A DNA stretch of 64,000 bases from Pleomorphomonas sp. (GTDB lineage: Bacteria; Pseudomonadota; Alphaproteobacteria; Rhizobiales; Pleomorphomonadaceae): the NCBI GenBank assembly GCA_029976075.1, contig JARKNW010000031.1, forward strand, positions 17,448 to 81,447, read 5' to 3'. Both the position numbers and the translations under genes were made by a program. Below are positions 49,181 through 56,817 of this stretch, piece by piece; within the stretch, counting starts at the first letter, position 1; each line of letters starts with the position of its first letter. The notes under the pieces were generated by a model. That model was not told the origin of the DNA, did not search any database, and saw only the letters and a list, made by a program, of their open reading frames with translations.

Positions 49181-50711
49181 CTGAACCTGCCATCAGCTCC
49201 AGTCCGACGACGCGCGGCTTGCGATCTAGGATATGCACGGTGTCTGCCGCTTCCGCGCCCAGCGCCGTCGTGTTGACGCGCGATCCTTTCGCGGCATTGT
49301 AGAGCTTGATGTCGGAAAGACGGATCATGAAGCCGGTGACGCGGACCAGATCGTTGCCCGCGACATTGGCGGTGAACTCACGGAAGCCGAGTTGAAGGGC
49401 GCCCTTTGCGAGTTGGAATACCGCTTCCGGATTGGCTCGCACCGTCTCGTCGAGAGTGAGGATTTCCGACACGCCGGACAAATAGTGCCGGTGGTGCGGC
49501 AACAGGGCCTGCACGTGGCTGACCGGATCGGGCTCGCTGCCGTAGGGAATGCGAACGCCTGGTGTGGTGCCGGCATCGCTTGAAAGACCGGCTTGGGCAT
49601 GCAGCATGGCAACCCCGCGCCAGAGGTGGTCCATCGGCTCCTGGGAGACCAGTTCGGCGAGCCGCGCCGAGATCCGGTGGCCAAGCGCGTTCGCCGTCTC
49701 GTCAAGTCCGTAGCGGCCCGGTCTGCCGGCGAGATCCTGCAGATGATTGACCGCCTCGGCCATGGCAAAGATGCCAAACATCGCGGTGAAGCGATCCTTG
49801 TCGATCCATCCTTCCTCAACCAGGAAGTTGCCATCGAAAAAGCCCGACTGCCGAAATAGATAGTCGATACGGGCACGCATCAGGCGGGCGTTGAGGTTCA
49901 CGTATCTCGGCAACTGGACATCGAGAAAGTCGATTTCGCTCGTACTCGTCTCGGCGACCTTCTTGAGATTGACGCGTGCGAGCGATGCGGCGCCACCTCG
50001 AAGAGGCAGGGCGTTGTAGCAACTGACGATGGCATAGCCCGGCGCGTCGAATACCTCGCGATGGATAGGGTGGTTGGCGATATGAGGCTTGGAGCAGGCA
50101 ACGATGTTGTCGGTGCAGAGGCGCAACATCGCCTCGCCACTGACTTCGGGATCGTAGAGGAAGGTGAGGTTGGGTGCGACCTGCTTCAGTTCGGCATCGA
50201 CCCTGAGGATGGCGCGAGCGACACGGTTATCGGTCGGGCCGATGTCGGCATGCAGGAAGGCATCCGGCAGCACCCGGTCGATGTAGCGCCAGAACAGCTT
50301 GATCTTGCGGTAGAGGTCGTCGTCGGAGACATCGTCGCAGAAGGGCAGCAATAGTGCATCGAGATGGCCGATGAACACCGGCATGCCGGTCACCGAGGGC
50401 ACGTGGTGGTAGGCGATCTGCAGCGTGTTGATCGCCTCGTCAAGCGTTTCCGGCTTCGGCAGTTCCAGGTGAGCGGAACCGTTTTTCAGGACCACTTCGT
50501 AATCGGGCAGGACGTAGCGCGGCTTGTAGGGAGCGTTCCCTTCGTACATGTCGCAGATGATGCGCTCATCGAGCGCGGCGCGCGTCTCGGCATCCAGCAA
50601 CACGTAGGGCAGCATATTCTCGGCCGCGACAGCCAGCGCATGCTCCTTCTGCTTGAAGCTGAGGGTTCGGTCCTGTGCGATCCGGCGCAGTTGGCTCAGC
50701 GTTTCGGTCAT
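49173..50711 (-). CDS. yjjI: YjjI-family glycyl-radical enzyme
   Basis: 512 residues. Family of uncharacterised glycyl-radical enzymes (E. coli YjjI type). Candidate thiyl cysteine C231 in VSCYNALPL and glycyl-radical motif RVTGF with G460 are both present, so it looks functional. Shorter than pyruvate formate-lyase (about 760 residues). ATG 50711 with AGAGGA upstream. The partner yjjW overlaps its end by 8 bases, so this is a two-gene operon. Substrate is unknown. I saw no clear FNR site in the 138 bases upstream, though strict anaerobic use is expected. A small hairpin at 50745-50761 separates it from the channel gene. Confidence 0.93.
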   Translation of the reverse strand: MTETLSQLRRIAQDRTLSFKQKEHALAVAAENMLPYVLLDAETRAALDERIICDMYEGNAPYKPRYVLPDYEVVLKNGSAHLELPKPETLDEAINTLQIAYHHVPSVTGMPVFIGHLDALLLPFCDDVSDDDLYRKIKLFWRYIDRVLPDAFLHADIGPTDNRVARAILRVDAELKQVAPNLTFLYDPEVSGEAMLRLCTDNIVACSKPHIANHPIHREVFDAPGYAIVSCYNALPLRGGAASLARVNLKKVAETSTSEIDFLDVQLPRYVNLNARLMRARIDYLFRQSGFFDGNFLVEEGWIDKDRFTAMFGIFAMAEAVNHLQDLAGRPGRYGLDETANALGHRISARLAELVSQEPMDHLWRGVAMLHAQAGLSSDAGTTPGVRIPYGSEPDPVSHVQALLPHHRHYLSGVSEILTLDETVRANPEAVFQLAKGALQLGFREFTANVAGNDLVRVTGFMIRLSDIKLYNAAKGSRVNTTALGAEAADTVHILDRKPRVVGLELMAGSGV

Positions 50712-50849
50712 GGCGGTTCCTCTTTGTCGGGCTCGCTCATGATACGCCGCTCAGGGCGGCGCGACCATGGTTCGGCGGCATCAAGCGAGATAAAGAGTCT
50801 CTTGTCCAGCCGGAGGGTTACCGATCACCGAACAGCGACTTGGGCGCCC

Positions 50850-51740
50850 TCATTCATCGCCATTGTCAGGAATTGCCAGGAGATGGCCGCAGGCCTTGCA
50901 ATGGACCGCGTCCGGTTCATGCCGCATGAGGGCGCATTTCGGACAGCGAAAAGTGATCTTGTAAGGGCGAAACAGCGCCTGGGCGAGGCGGACGAACAGC
51001 GAGATGCCGACGATCATGGTGACGATGGATGTCAGCTTGCCGGCCGTACCGGGCAGCGTGATATCGCCAAAGCCGGTGGTGGTGACGGTGGCTACGGTGA
51101 AGTAAAGCGCATCGATCCACCCTTCCATGCCCGAGCCGGGGCGGGCGAAGGCGGTGTAGACGAAGCCAGTGATGACGAAGAGGCAGGTGATGAGATTGAT
51201 CGATGCTCGTCCGACGTCTTCCCACTCCGGGTAGCCACGCCGGCGTAACGAACGCCAGAAAATGTCTTTCTTCGATAAAGTCCAGAGACGCAGGATGCGC
51301 AGGAAACCGAGGTTGGCGATCCAGAGGGGAGCCAGGAGCGTTCCCAACACGACAAAATCCACCCAGACAGAGGGTCGCCTTAACCACTGTCGCAGGCTGA
51401 GAGCTGCCGTTCCCCGCGCAGTCAGATCGATGGCCAGCACAAAGGCAACGGCATAGTCGAGCCACAGAAACGCCGGCCGCTCCTGCAGCACCGGGCTTAA
51501 AATGAAGAACCCGATGATAATCAGGTCCACCGTGGCGAACGCCCATTGAAACCGCACCGCCTGCGGATCCGTTCCGACATAGAGCTGTCGCAGGCGGCGG
51601 CGCCAGTAAGGCCGGCGGGGCATTTCTTCCGGCTCTGGTCCATGGCGATGCCGGAACTCGAGAAGCGTCTCCACGCTGGGATCATGTGCCTTCGATTGCG
51701 GCGAGGCGGCGGAGGATGTGACGGGCGATTCGGTCGTCAC
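50850..51740 (-). CDS. K+-channel-like membrane protein with C-terminal zinc ribbon
   Basis: 296 residues from GTG 51740. Ion-channel fold: hydrophobic segments including FATVDLIIIGFFIL and AVAFVLAIDL, an Arg-bearing helix (LGFLRILRLW), then the pore with selectivity filter TTTGFGD (residues 220-226) and a last helix KLTSIVTMIVGISLFV. The TxGFGD filter fits a K+ channel. The C-terminus holds a CPKC...CKAC zinc ribbon (C266, C269, C281, C284), unusual for such channels. The start is uncertain: GTG 51740 has AAGGA upstream at a long distance; GTG 51827 adds 29 residues without a ribosome site. Confidence 0.85.
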   Translation of the reverse strand: MTTESPVTSSAASPQSKAHDPSVETLLEFRHRHGPEPEEMPRRPYWRRRLRQLYVGTDPQAVRFQWAFATVDLIIIGFFILSPVLQERPAFLWLDYAVAFVLAIDLTARGTAALSLRQWLRRPSVWVDFVVLGTLLAPLWIANLGFLRILRLWTLSKKDIFWRSLRRRGYPEWEDVGRASINLITCLFVITGFVYTAFARPGSGMEGWIDALYFTVATVTTTGFGDITLPGTAGKLTSIVTMIVGISLFVRLAQALFRPYKITFRCPKCALMRHEPDAVHCKACGHLLAIPDNGDE

Positions 51741-52065
51741 TATGGAGCAAATCCTTCTTTGAAACGGTCGGGCGTGATCGGAAACAGGGGATGGCGTTTG
51801 CCGATGTGCGTCGTCTGCCTGTGGCACTCAAGGACGAACAACATCTGGCCGGGGCGCCGGGTTCCGGCCGTGCCGTCGCACCTTGGCTGACCAGCGGAAG
51901 GCCACATGCCCTGCACGCGTCTCCGGAAAGGTAAAGGATAAGCTAACGAGGTTTTTAGATTTTCTTTGGTCGGCCTTCAGTGAATGCGACTTTCGTATAT
52001 GCGGGTGACAGCCTATATCAGCGGCGCCGGACAATGGTGGTTCGGCATAAGGAAAGGAAACCGAG
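51741..52065. other. Spacer between the channel gene and the 47-codon ORF
   Basis: 325 bases with no recognised gene. The stretch 51935-52020 is AT-richer than the surroundings. A TATATC at 52014-52019, 17 bases after TTTCGT, could be a weak promoter for the small ORF, but the -35 is poor. Confidence 0.4.
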
Positions 52066-52209
52066 ATGTTCGCCCAGGCTCCCCTCAACAGGACGTTCCG
52101 CGAGTCTCGCGCCGTCGAGCGGGACACTAGCTACGTGCGCGGCTTCGGTTCGGAATTCCGTGAGCGTCAGTATGTCCGCGCAGGCAGCAGCCGGATCGCC
52201 GGTCTCTGA
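52066..52209 (+). CDS. Small hypothetical protein, 47 residues
   Basis: ATG 52066 lies behind AGGAAAGGA at good spacing, and the ORF ends at TGA 52207-52209, 24 bases before a hairpin terminator. The product starts MFAQAPLNRTFRESRAVERD and is Arg-rich and soluble with no membrane segment or known motif. The presence of a ribosome site, an ORF and a terminator together suggests a real small gene. It lies just upstream of the riboswitch-controlled anaerobic ribonucleotide reductase operon, but the terminator separates them. I do not recognise a family. Confidence 0.6.
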   Translation: MFAQAPLNRTFRESRAVERDTSYVRGFGSEFRERQYVRAGSSRIAGL

Positions 52210-52233
52210 CAACCAACCGATTCAAGAATATCG

Positions 52234-52270
52234 AGCGCCCGATCCGCAAGGATGGGGCGCTTTGCATTTT
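52234..52270 (+). terminator. Terminator after the 47-codon ORF
   Basis: AGCGCCC (52234-52240) pairs with GGGCGCT (52255-52261), with ATCC/GGAT continuing inside across one G-G mismatch and a GCAA loop. TTGCATTTT follows. It supports the small ORF as an independent transcription unit. Confidence 0.75.
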
Positions 52271-52567
52271 GGAAGGTCTCGATATACGGCCGCGTCCGGC
52301 ACGGCTCGCGCCATTGGCGTTGGGGAGTTGCCATCACGCACGCCTCTTCCTTCCGTGTCGGTGAGCTATTTGGCAACGGCTACATCGGCGAGATCCGCAT
52401 CCGTCGGCACGGTTCGGATATTCGCGTTTGCACGGGGTAGAGCCCGTCCCGATTCGACCGCCGGGGCGAGCGCGCCCAGGAACTATGCACAGGCCACCTC
52501 AGGAGAAATACGAGAGGCAGCCGAGGTGCATTGACCCGACTCATTCGCCGGTGGATACCATAAATTG
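52271..52567. other. Spacer before the cobalamin riboswitch
   Basis: 297 bases without a recognised gene or repeat. The only element I can suggest is the promoter at its right end. I looked for FNR (TTGAT-N4-ATCAA) and NrdR-box sequences and saw none. Confidence 0.5.
52531..52561 (+). promoter_or_regulatory. Candidate promoter of the nrdD operon
   Basis: TTGACC at 52531 and TACCAT at 52556, 19-base spacing. The predicted start near 52568 coincides with the 5' edge of the riboswitch. The -35 is good; spacing is longer than ideal and the -10 matches 4 of 6 bases. Confidence 0.4.
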
Positions 52568-52745
52568 AGCCGAGGTTCTCCAGATGCCACAACATCTGGA
52601 GCGAAGAGGGAAGCTGGTCAAATACCAGCGCTGCCCCCGCAACTGTAGGCGGGAAGGGAACGATCCACCTTTGTCACTGGCGCCAGGCGCTGGGAAGACG
52701 GATCGGTCGCGTTGACCCGCAAGCCAGGAGACCTGCCCCGGCCCG
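52568..52745 (+). ncRNA. Cobalamin (B12) riboswitch
   Basis: The B12 box AAGCCAGGAGACCTGCC (52721-52737) is essentially perfect. Upstream are other class features: the hairpin CTCCAGATG...CATCTGGAG, GAGGGAAGCTGGT...ACCAGCGCTGCCCCCGC, the GCAACTGTAGGCGG-type region, and CACTGG...CTGGGAAGACG. Adenosylcobalamin binding would be expected to reduce expression of the downstream operon. The next gene is nrdD, whose ATG lies 122 bases further. There is no T-rich terminator in that gap, so control is more likely on translation or by Rho. Confidence 0.93.
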
Positions 52746-52867
52746 TTGAAATGTCCTCGGGCGGGGTGCACCGTTGGATCGTCGTCGACACGTGCCCGGA
52801 GCTCGGCTCCGTCCGTCGTGCCGGCTGCGCTCCCTCGTTCTCTGCCCTTCATTCGGTGCAAGGAACG

Positions 52868-54886
52868 ATGTCGGAAATCACTCCAGTCAAGCCGCCTCTC
52901 AGCGTCCTCAAGCGATCGGGCGCGCTCGCACCCTTCGATGCCGACAAGATTTGCTCGGCGATCGAGCGTGCCGGAGCCGCCACTGGCGAGTTTTCCAGCG
53001 CCGAGGCGCAACTCCTTGCGATGCAGGCCGTGAAAGTGGTCGCCCACCGCTTCGTCGGGCGTACGCCGTCGATCGAAGAGGTCCAGGACATCGTCGAGCA
53101 GGTGCTGATTTCCGCCAATCATTTTGCCACGGCCCGCGCCTACATCGTCTACCGTGAGCAGCGGGCACGCCTTCGCCGCGATGCCAACGCCGTCGTCGAC
53201 GTGGTGTCCTCGATCGACGAGTATCTCGAGCGCGCCGATTGGCGGGTGAACGCCAATGCCAACCAAGGCTACTCGCTCGGCGGCCTCATTCTCAACGTCT
53301 CCGGCAAGGTGACCGCCAACTATTGGCTCTCCCACGTCTACCCTCCGGAAGTCGGCAAGGCACATCGCGACGGCGACATTCACATTCACGATCTCGACAT
53401 GCTCTCGGGCTACTGCGCCGGCTGGTCGCTGCGCACGCTATTGACCGAGGGGCTGAACGGTGTACCGGGCAAGGTGGAAGCAGGACCGCCGAAGCATCTT
53501 TCGAGCGCTGTCGGTCAGATCGTCAATTTTCTCGGCACATTGCAGAACGAATGGGCTGGAGCCCAGGCCTTTTCGTCTTTCGACACCTACATGGCTCCCT
53601 TCGTTCGCAAGGATCGGCTTTCCTACGAAGACGTCCGGCAATCGATCCAGGAGTTGATCTACAATCTCAATGTTCCCTCGCGCTGGGGGACGCAGACGCC
53701 GTTCACCAACCTTACCTTCGACTGGGTGTGCCCCGACGACCTCAAGGACCAGGTGCCGATCATCGGCGGTGTCGAAATGGGGTTCCGCTATGGCGACTTG
53801 CAGCCGGAGATGGATCTCATCAACCGCGCCTACATGGAAGTGATGACGGAGGGGGACGCCAAGGGCCGTGTCTTCACCTTCCCGATCCCGACCTACAACA
53901 TCACGTCCGATTTTCCCTGGGAGAGCGACAACGCAACGCGCCTCTTCGAGATGACGGCCAAGTACGGGCTGCCTTATTTCCAGAATTTCCTGAACTCAGA
54001 GCTGACGCCGAACATGGTCCGCTCGATGTGCTGTCGATTGCAACTCGATCTCAGGGAGTTGCTCAAGCGCGGCAATGGACTGTTCGGTTCGGCCGAGCAG
54101 ACGGGATCGGTCGGCGTGGTCACGCTGAACTGCGCCAGGCTCGGCTATCTGCACAAGGGAGACGCGAACGGATTGTTCCGCCGCCTCGACGACCTCCTGG
54201 CCATCGGTCGCACCAGTCTGGAAATCAAGCGCAAGACCATCGAACGCCTGATGGGCGATGGTCTCTTTCCCTATACGAAGCGGTATCTCGGTACGCTCCG
54301 AAATCATTTCTCCACGCTTGGCCTCAACGGCATCAACGAACTGATCCGCAACTTCACCGGTGATACCGAGGACATCACGACGGCATGGGGCGAGGCCTTT
54401 GCCATTCGCCTGCTCGATCATGTCCGCGAGCGGATCGTCGCCTTCCAGGAAGAGACGGGCCATCTTTACAACCTCGAAGCCACGCCCGCGGAGGGAACGA
54501 CCTATCGCTTTGCTCGGGAAGACAAGAAGCGGTTTCCCGACATTCTGCAGGCCGGTACGCCGGATGCGCCTTACTACACCAACTCCAGCCAGCTGCCCGT
54601 TGGTTTTACCGACGATGCCTTCGAGGCACTCCGTCGTCAGGAGCCACTTCAGACCCGCTATACCGGTGGCACCGTGCTGCATCTCTACCTTGGGGAGCGC
54701 GTGTCGTCGGCCGAGGCCTGCAAGAAGCTGGTCCGGCGGGCGCTCGAAAACTTCCGGCTACCCTACATCACGGTGACGCCGACTTTTTCCATCTGTCCCA
54801 AGCATGGCTATCTCGCTGGCGAACATGAGTTCTGCCCGATCTGCGACACGGAGAAGCTCGCTGAGAAGCGCGCCGCTGCCGAGTGA
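52868..54886 (+). CDS. nrdD: Anaerobic ribonucleoside-triphosphate reductase large piece NrdD, lacking the glycyl-radical domain
   Basis: 672 residues. Class III ribonucleotide reductase barrel with an N-terminal ATP-cone (VLKRSGALAPFDADKICSAI through about residue 100). Active-site region shows SMCCRLQLDLRELLKRGNGLFG. The C-terminus holds the zinc site (CPKH...CPIC; cysteines 643, 656, 659) and stops 13 residues later. The glycyl-radical loop (RVxGY), which normally follows this zinc site in one chain, is absent and is found on the next ORF. ATG 52868 has AAGGA just before; the frame is open back to 52712 within the riboswitch but is not expected to be translated there. Confidence 0.93.
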   Translation: MSEITPVKPPLSVLKRSGALAPFDADKICSAIERAGAATGEFSSAEAQLLAMQAVKVVAHRFVGRTPSIEEVQDIVEQVLISANHFATARAYIVYREQRARLRRDANAVVDVVSSIDEYLERADWRVNANANQGYSLGGLILNVSGKVTANYWLSHVYPPEVGKAHRDGDIHIHDLDMLSGYCAGWSLRTLLTEGLNGVPGKVEAGPPKHLSSAVGQIVNFLGTLQNEWAGAQAFSSFDTYMAPFVRKDRLSYEDVRQSIQELIYNLNVPSRWGTQTPFTNLTFDWVCPDDLKDQVPIIGGVEMGFRYGDLQPEMDLINRAYMEVMTEGDAKGRVFTFPIPTYNITSDFPWESDNATRLFEMTAKYGLPYFQNFLNSELTPNMVRSMCCRLQLDLRELLKRGNGLFGSAEQTGSVGVVTLNCARLGYLHKGDANGLFRRLDDLLAIGRTSLEIKRKTIERLMGDGLFPYTKRYLGTLRNHFSTLGLNGINELIRNFTGDTEDITTAWGEAFAIRLLDHVRERIVAFQEETGHLYNLEATPAEGTTYRFAREDKKRFPDILQAGTPDAPYYTNSSQLPVGFTDDAFEALRRQEPLQTRYTGGTVLHLYLGERVSSAEACKKLVRRALENFRLPYITVTPTFSICPKHGYLAGEHEFCPICDTEKLAEKRAAAE

Positions 54887-54909
54887 CCCCTTTCCGAAGG
54901 AGACATGAA

Positions 54910-55104
54910 ATGAACAAGCCACTTTCTGCCATCGAGACCGACACCGCCATGCTGCTCGCCGAAGAAGAGCGGCAACCCTGCGAGATCTGGACGCGGGTGA
55001 TGGGCTATCACCGTCCCGTCTCGTCCTTCAACAAGGGCAAGAAAAGCGAGTTCGCCGAGCGGACTTCGTTCGTCGAAGGCAAGAGTCTCGATCATGGTCG
55101 CTGA
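54910..55104 (+). CDS. Separate glycyl-radical domain of NrdD
   Basis: 64 residues. The sequence WTRVMGYHRPVSSFNKGKKS followed by EFAERTSF matches the C-terminal glycyl-radical loop of class III ribonucleotide reductases: RVxGY with G32 as radical site, then FNxGKxxEF. ATG 54910 has AAGGAG about ten bases upstream, and the N-terminal 25 residues form a separate start (MNKPLSAIETDTAMLLAEEE), so this looks like a real gene and not a simple frameshift. It starts 23 bases after the nrdD stop and overlaps nrdG by 11 bases. Most likely it docks onto NrdD and is activated by NrdG. Confidence 0.88.
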   Translation: MNKPLSAIETDTAMLLAEEERQPCEIWTRVMGYHRPVSSFNKGKKSEFAERTSFVEGKSLDHGR

Positions 55105-55723
55105 TGGTCTGGCGGTCGGCGGCTTCTCGCCGCTGTCCGCCTGCGACTGGCCGGGCGAGCTGGTTGCCACGGTTTTCTGCCAAGGCTGCCCGCTCGCTTG
55201 TCGCTACTGCCATAACGTAGACCTCATGCGGCCCGGCCGGGGCGCCGGGCCGACCTGGCGCGCGATCTTGTCGTTTCTCGGCGAAAGACGCGGACTGCTC
55301 GACGGCGTGGTGTTCTCGGGCGGAGAACCAACCCTGCAGACCAGGTTGCCCGAGGCGATCGCGGCTGTTAGGGCGCTCGGCTTCCGCGTTGGCCTGCATA
55401 CAGCCGGTCCCTATCCCGAGCGGCTTGCGAAGGTGTTGCCACTTGTCGATTGGGTGGGATTCGACGTCAAGGCGCCGTTTGCCGACTATCAACGCGTGAC
55501 AGGCGTTGCAGGAAGCGGCTTGCGCGCCCGCGAGAGCCTCATCACCCTTGTCCAGAGCGGCGTCGTCTTCGACGCCCGCACGACGGTGCATCCGTTGTTG
55601 CTCGGGGAAGCCGATCTGCTTCGGCTTGATGGGGATCTTGAGGCGCTGGGTGTTGGGCCGACGCGGCGACGGCCCTTTCGCGCCCAAGGTTGCAAGGACG
55701 ACGAGTTGCTTCTCGCCCAGTGA
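55094..55723 (+). CDS. nrdG: Anaerobic ribonucleotide reductase activase NrdG
   Basis: 209 residues. Radical-SAM protein that installs the glycyl radical. Cluster cysteines are C32, C36 and C39 in GCPLACRYCHN, with a GGEPTLQ motif that binds SAM. It is similar to the activases found with the NrdD group of this type (PflA-like length, TSxxDWPG-like N-terminus seen as SPLSACDWPGELVATVFCQG). ATG 55094 lies 11 bases inside the glycyl-radical gene, so the two are coupled. Convergent with the RpiR regulator gene, 13 bases apart. Confidence 0.94.
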   Translation: MVADGLAVGGFSPLSACDWPGELVATVFCQGCPLACRYCHNVDLMRPGRGAGPTWRAILSFLGERRGLLDGVVFSGGEPTLQTRLPEAIAAVRALGFRVGLHTAGPYPERLAKVLPLVDWVGFDVKAPFADYQRVTGVAGSGLRARESLITLVQSGVVFDARTTVHPLLLGEADLLRLDGDLEALGVGPTRRRPFRAQGCKDDELLLAQ

Positions 55724-55736
55724 TTCCTGGCGAGGT

Positions 55737-56702
55737 TTACTTGCGGCTCGGGTCTGCCTTGCGACGTGGCCGGCTTGTGGTCGGCTGCCGTGCCGGGCGG
55801 CTCGGGCCGCTCCCGCCGGTGGTGGTGTGCCCGATGAAATCGCCGTAAAGGGCGGAGACGGCGCTGAGGCGTGTTTCTACCTCGGGGCCCAACTCGGCGA
55901 ACACCGCATTGACGAGGAGTCCGACGAGGCTCGCCATGGCTGAGGTCGCGTCCCAGAACTGGTCGAAGTCGGTCTGGACGATGAACATTTCATCGGCCGC
56001 CTCGCGGCCCCAGGTGCAATAGGGATCGGTAATCAGCGCCACGTGTGCACCGGCGGCTCTGGCAGCAATGCCAAGATGACGGGCAAGACGCGAATAGCGT
56101 CGGCCATCGATGATCACCAGGGCTGCCTCTTCCGGCGCATCGAGCAGAAGATCGGCAAAGGTTCCGTCCGCTGCATCCATCAGATGGACAGCCGGCCGGA
56201 GATAGGAGAGGCCATGCGCCAGATATTGAGCATGGCCACGTTCGGTCTGGAAGCCGGCGACAAATACGCTGCGAGCGGTGGCAAGTCGAGTAGCCTCGGC
56301 GCGGAAGGCAGGAGTTCCGGCGAGCTCATGATTGGCCACGATGGCCGCGATCTCCTTTTCGAGAGCTTTGCTCTCGCCGGCCTGACTACGTTGGGCGAAA
56401 TCGCGCAAGCGATCGCCGATCAGAAAGGCCCGGTCGCCCAGATCGCCTCTTAGCGACGTCTTGAGGTCCTTGAAATGACGGAAGCCGATGGCGCGGCAGT
56501 AGCGGCCGACGGAGGCCTCCGACACGCCGATGCGGCGCGCAACCGATCCGGCAGTCTCGAATGGCAGGCTTGAAAGATCGCTGAGGAAAAAGCCCGCGAT
56601 GGCCGCTTCGGTCCGCGTGGCGTTGGCGAGGCTTTCCTCGATGCGGCGGCGAAGCTCGGCGCCTGAGCCGCTCATTTCCAGTGTGCCGCGCCGCTCCTTC
56701 AC
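55737..56702 (-). CDS. RpiR/MurR-family transcriptional regulator
   Basis: 321 residues from GTG 56702. N-terminal helix-turn-helix (SVARRIGVSEASVGRYCRAIGF) and C-terminal SIS sugar-isomerase-like domain (RSVFVAGFQTERGHAQYLAHGL, ALVIIDGRRYSRLA). Such regulators sense sugar phosphates or other small ligands. GTG is chosen because GGGGAG lies 6 bases before; ATG 56675 lacks a good site. The tail has a basic Arg/Pro/Ser-rich extension. Divergent from the racemase-like gene across 115 bases, so it probably controls that operon. Confidence 0.92.
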   Translation of the reverse strand: MKERRGTLEMSGSGAELRRRIEESLANATRTEAAIAGFFLSDLSSLPFETAGSVARRIGVSEASVGRYCRAIGFRHFKDLKTSLRGDLGDRAFLIGDRLRDFAQRSQAGESKALEKEIAAIVANHELAGTPAFRAEATRLATARSVFVAGFQTERGHAQYLAHGLSYLRPAVHLMDAADGTFADLLLDAPEEAALVIIDGRRYSRLARHLGIAARAAGAHVALITDPYCTWGREAADEMFIVQTDFDQFWDATSAMASLVGLLVNAVFAELGPEVETRLSAVSALYGDFIGHTTTGGSGPSRPARQPTTSRPRRKADPSRK

Positions 56703-56817
56703 GCCGAGCTCCCCTTGAAGGTTTGCGGCGACGCTGACAGGGAAATTGCCAAGTGTCAATCTTGCAAAGAAACTTGCAGAAGCCTACCGTCCGCCGGTCC
56801 TTCCGGAGGTTCTGCCG

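Noticed and set aside
50712..50849. FNR box upstream of yjjI
   Set aside because: Only a half site (ATCAA) was found; the other half matches poorly.
52712..52867. N-terminal extension of NrdD starting inside the riboswitch
   Set aside because: The frame is open but starts with TTG within the B12 box region; the ATP-cone begins at ATG 52868, which has its own ribosome site.
54884..54912. Frameshift or sequencing error joining nrdD and the glycyl-radical ORF
   Set aside because: The second ORF has its own AAGGAG site and a distinct N-terminal segment, so a simple error is less likely. It remains possible and is listed as a refuting test.
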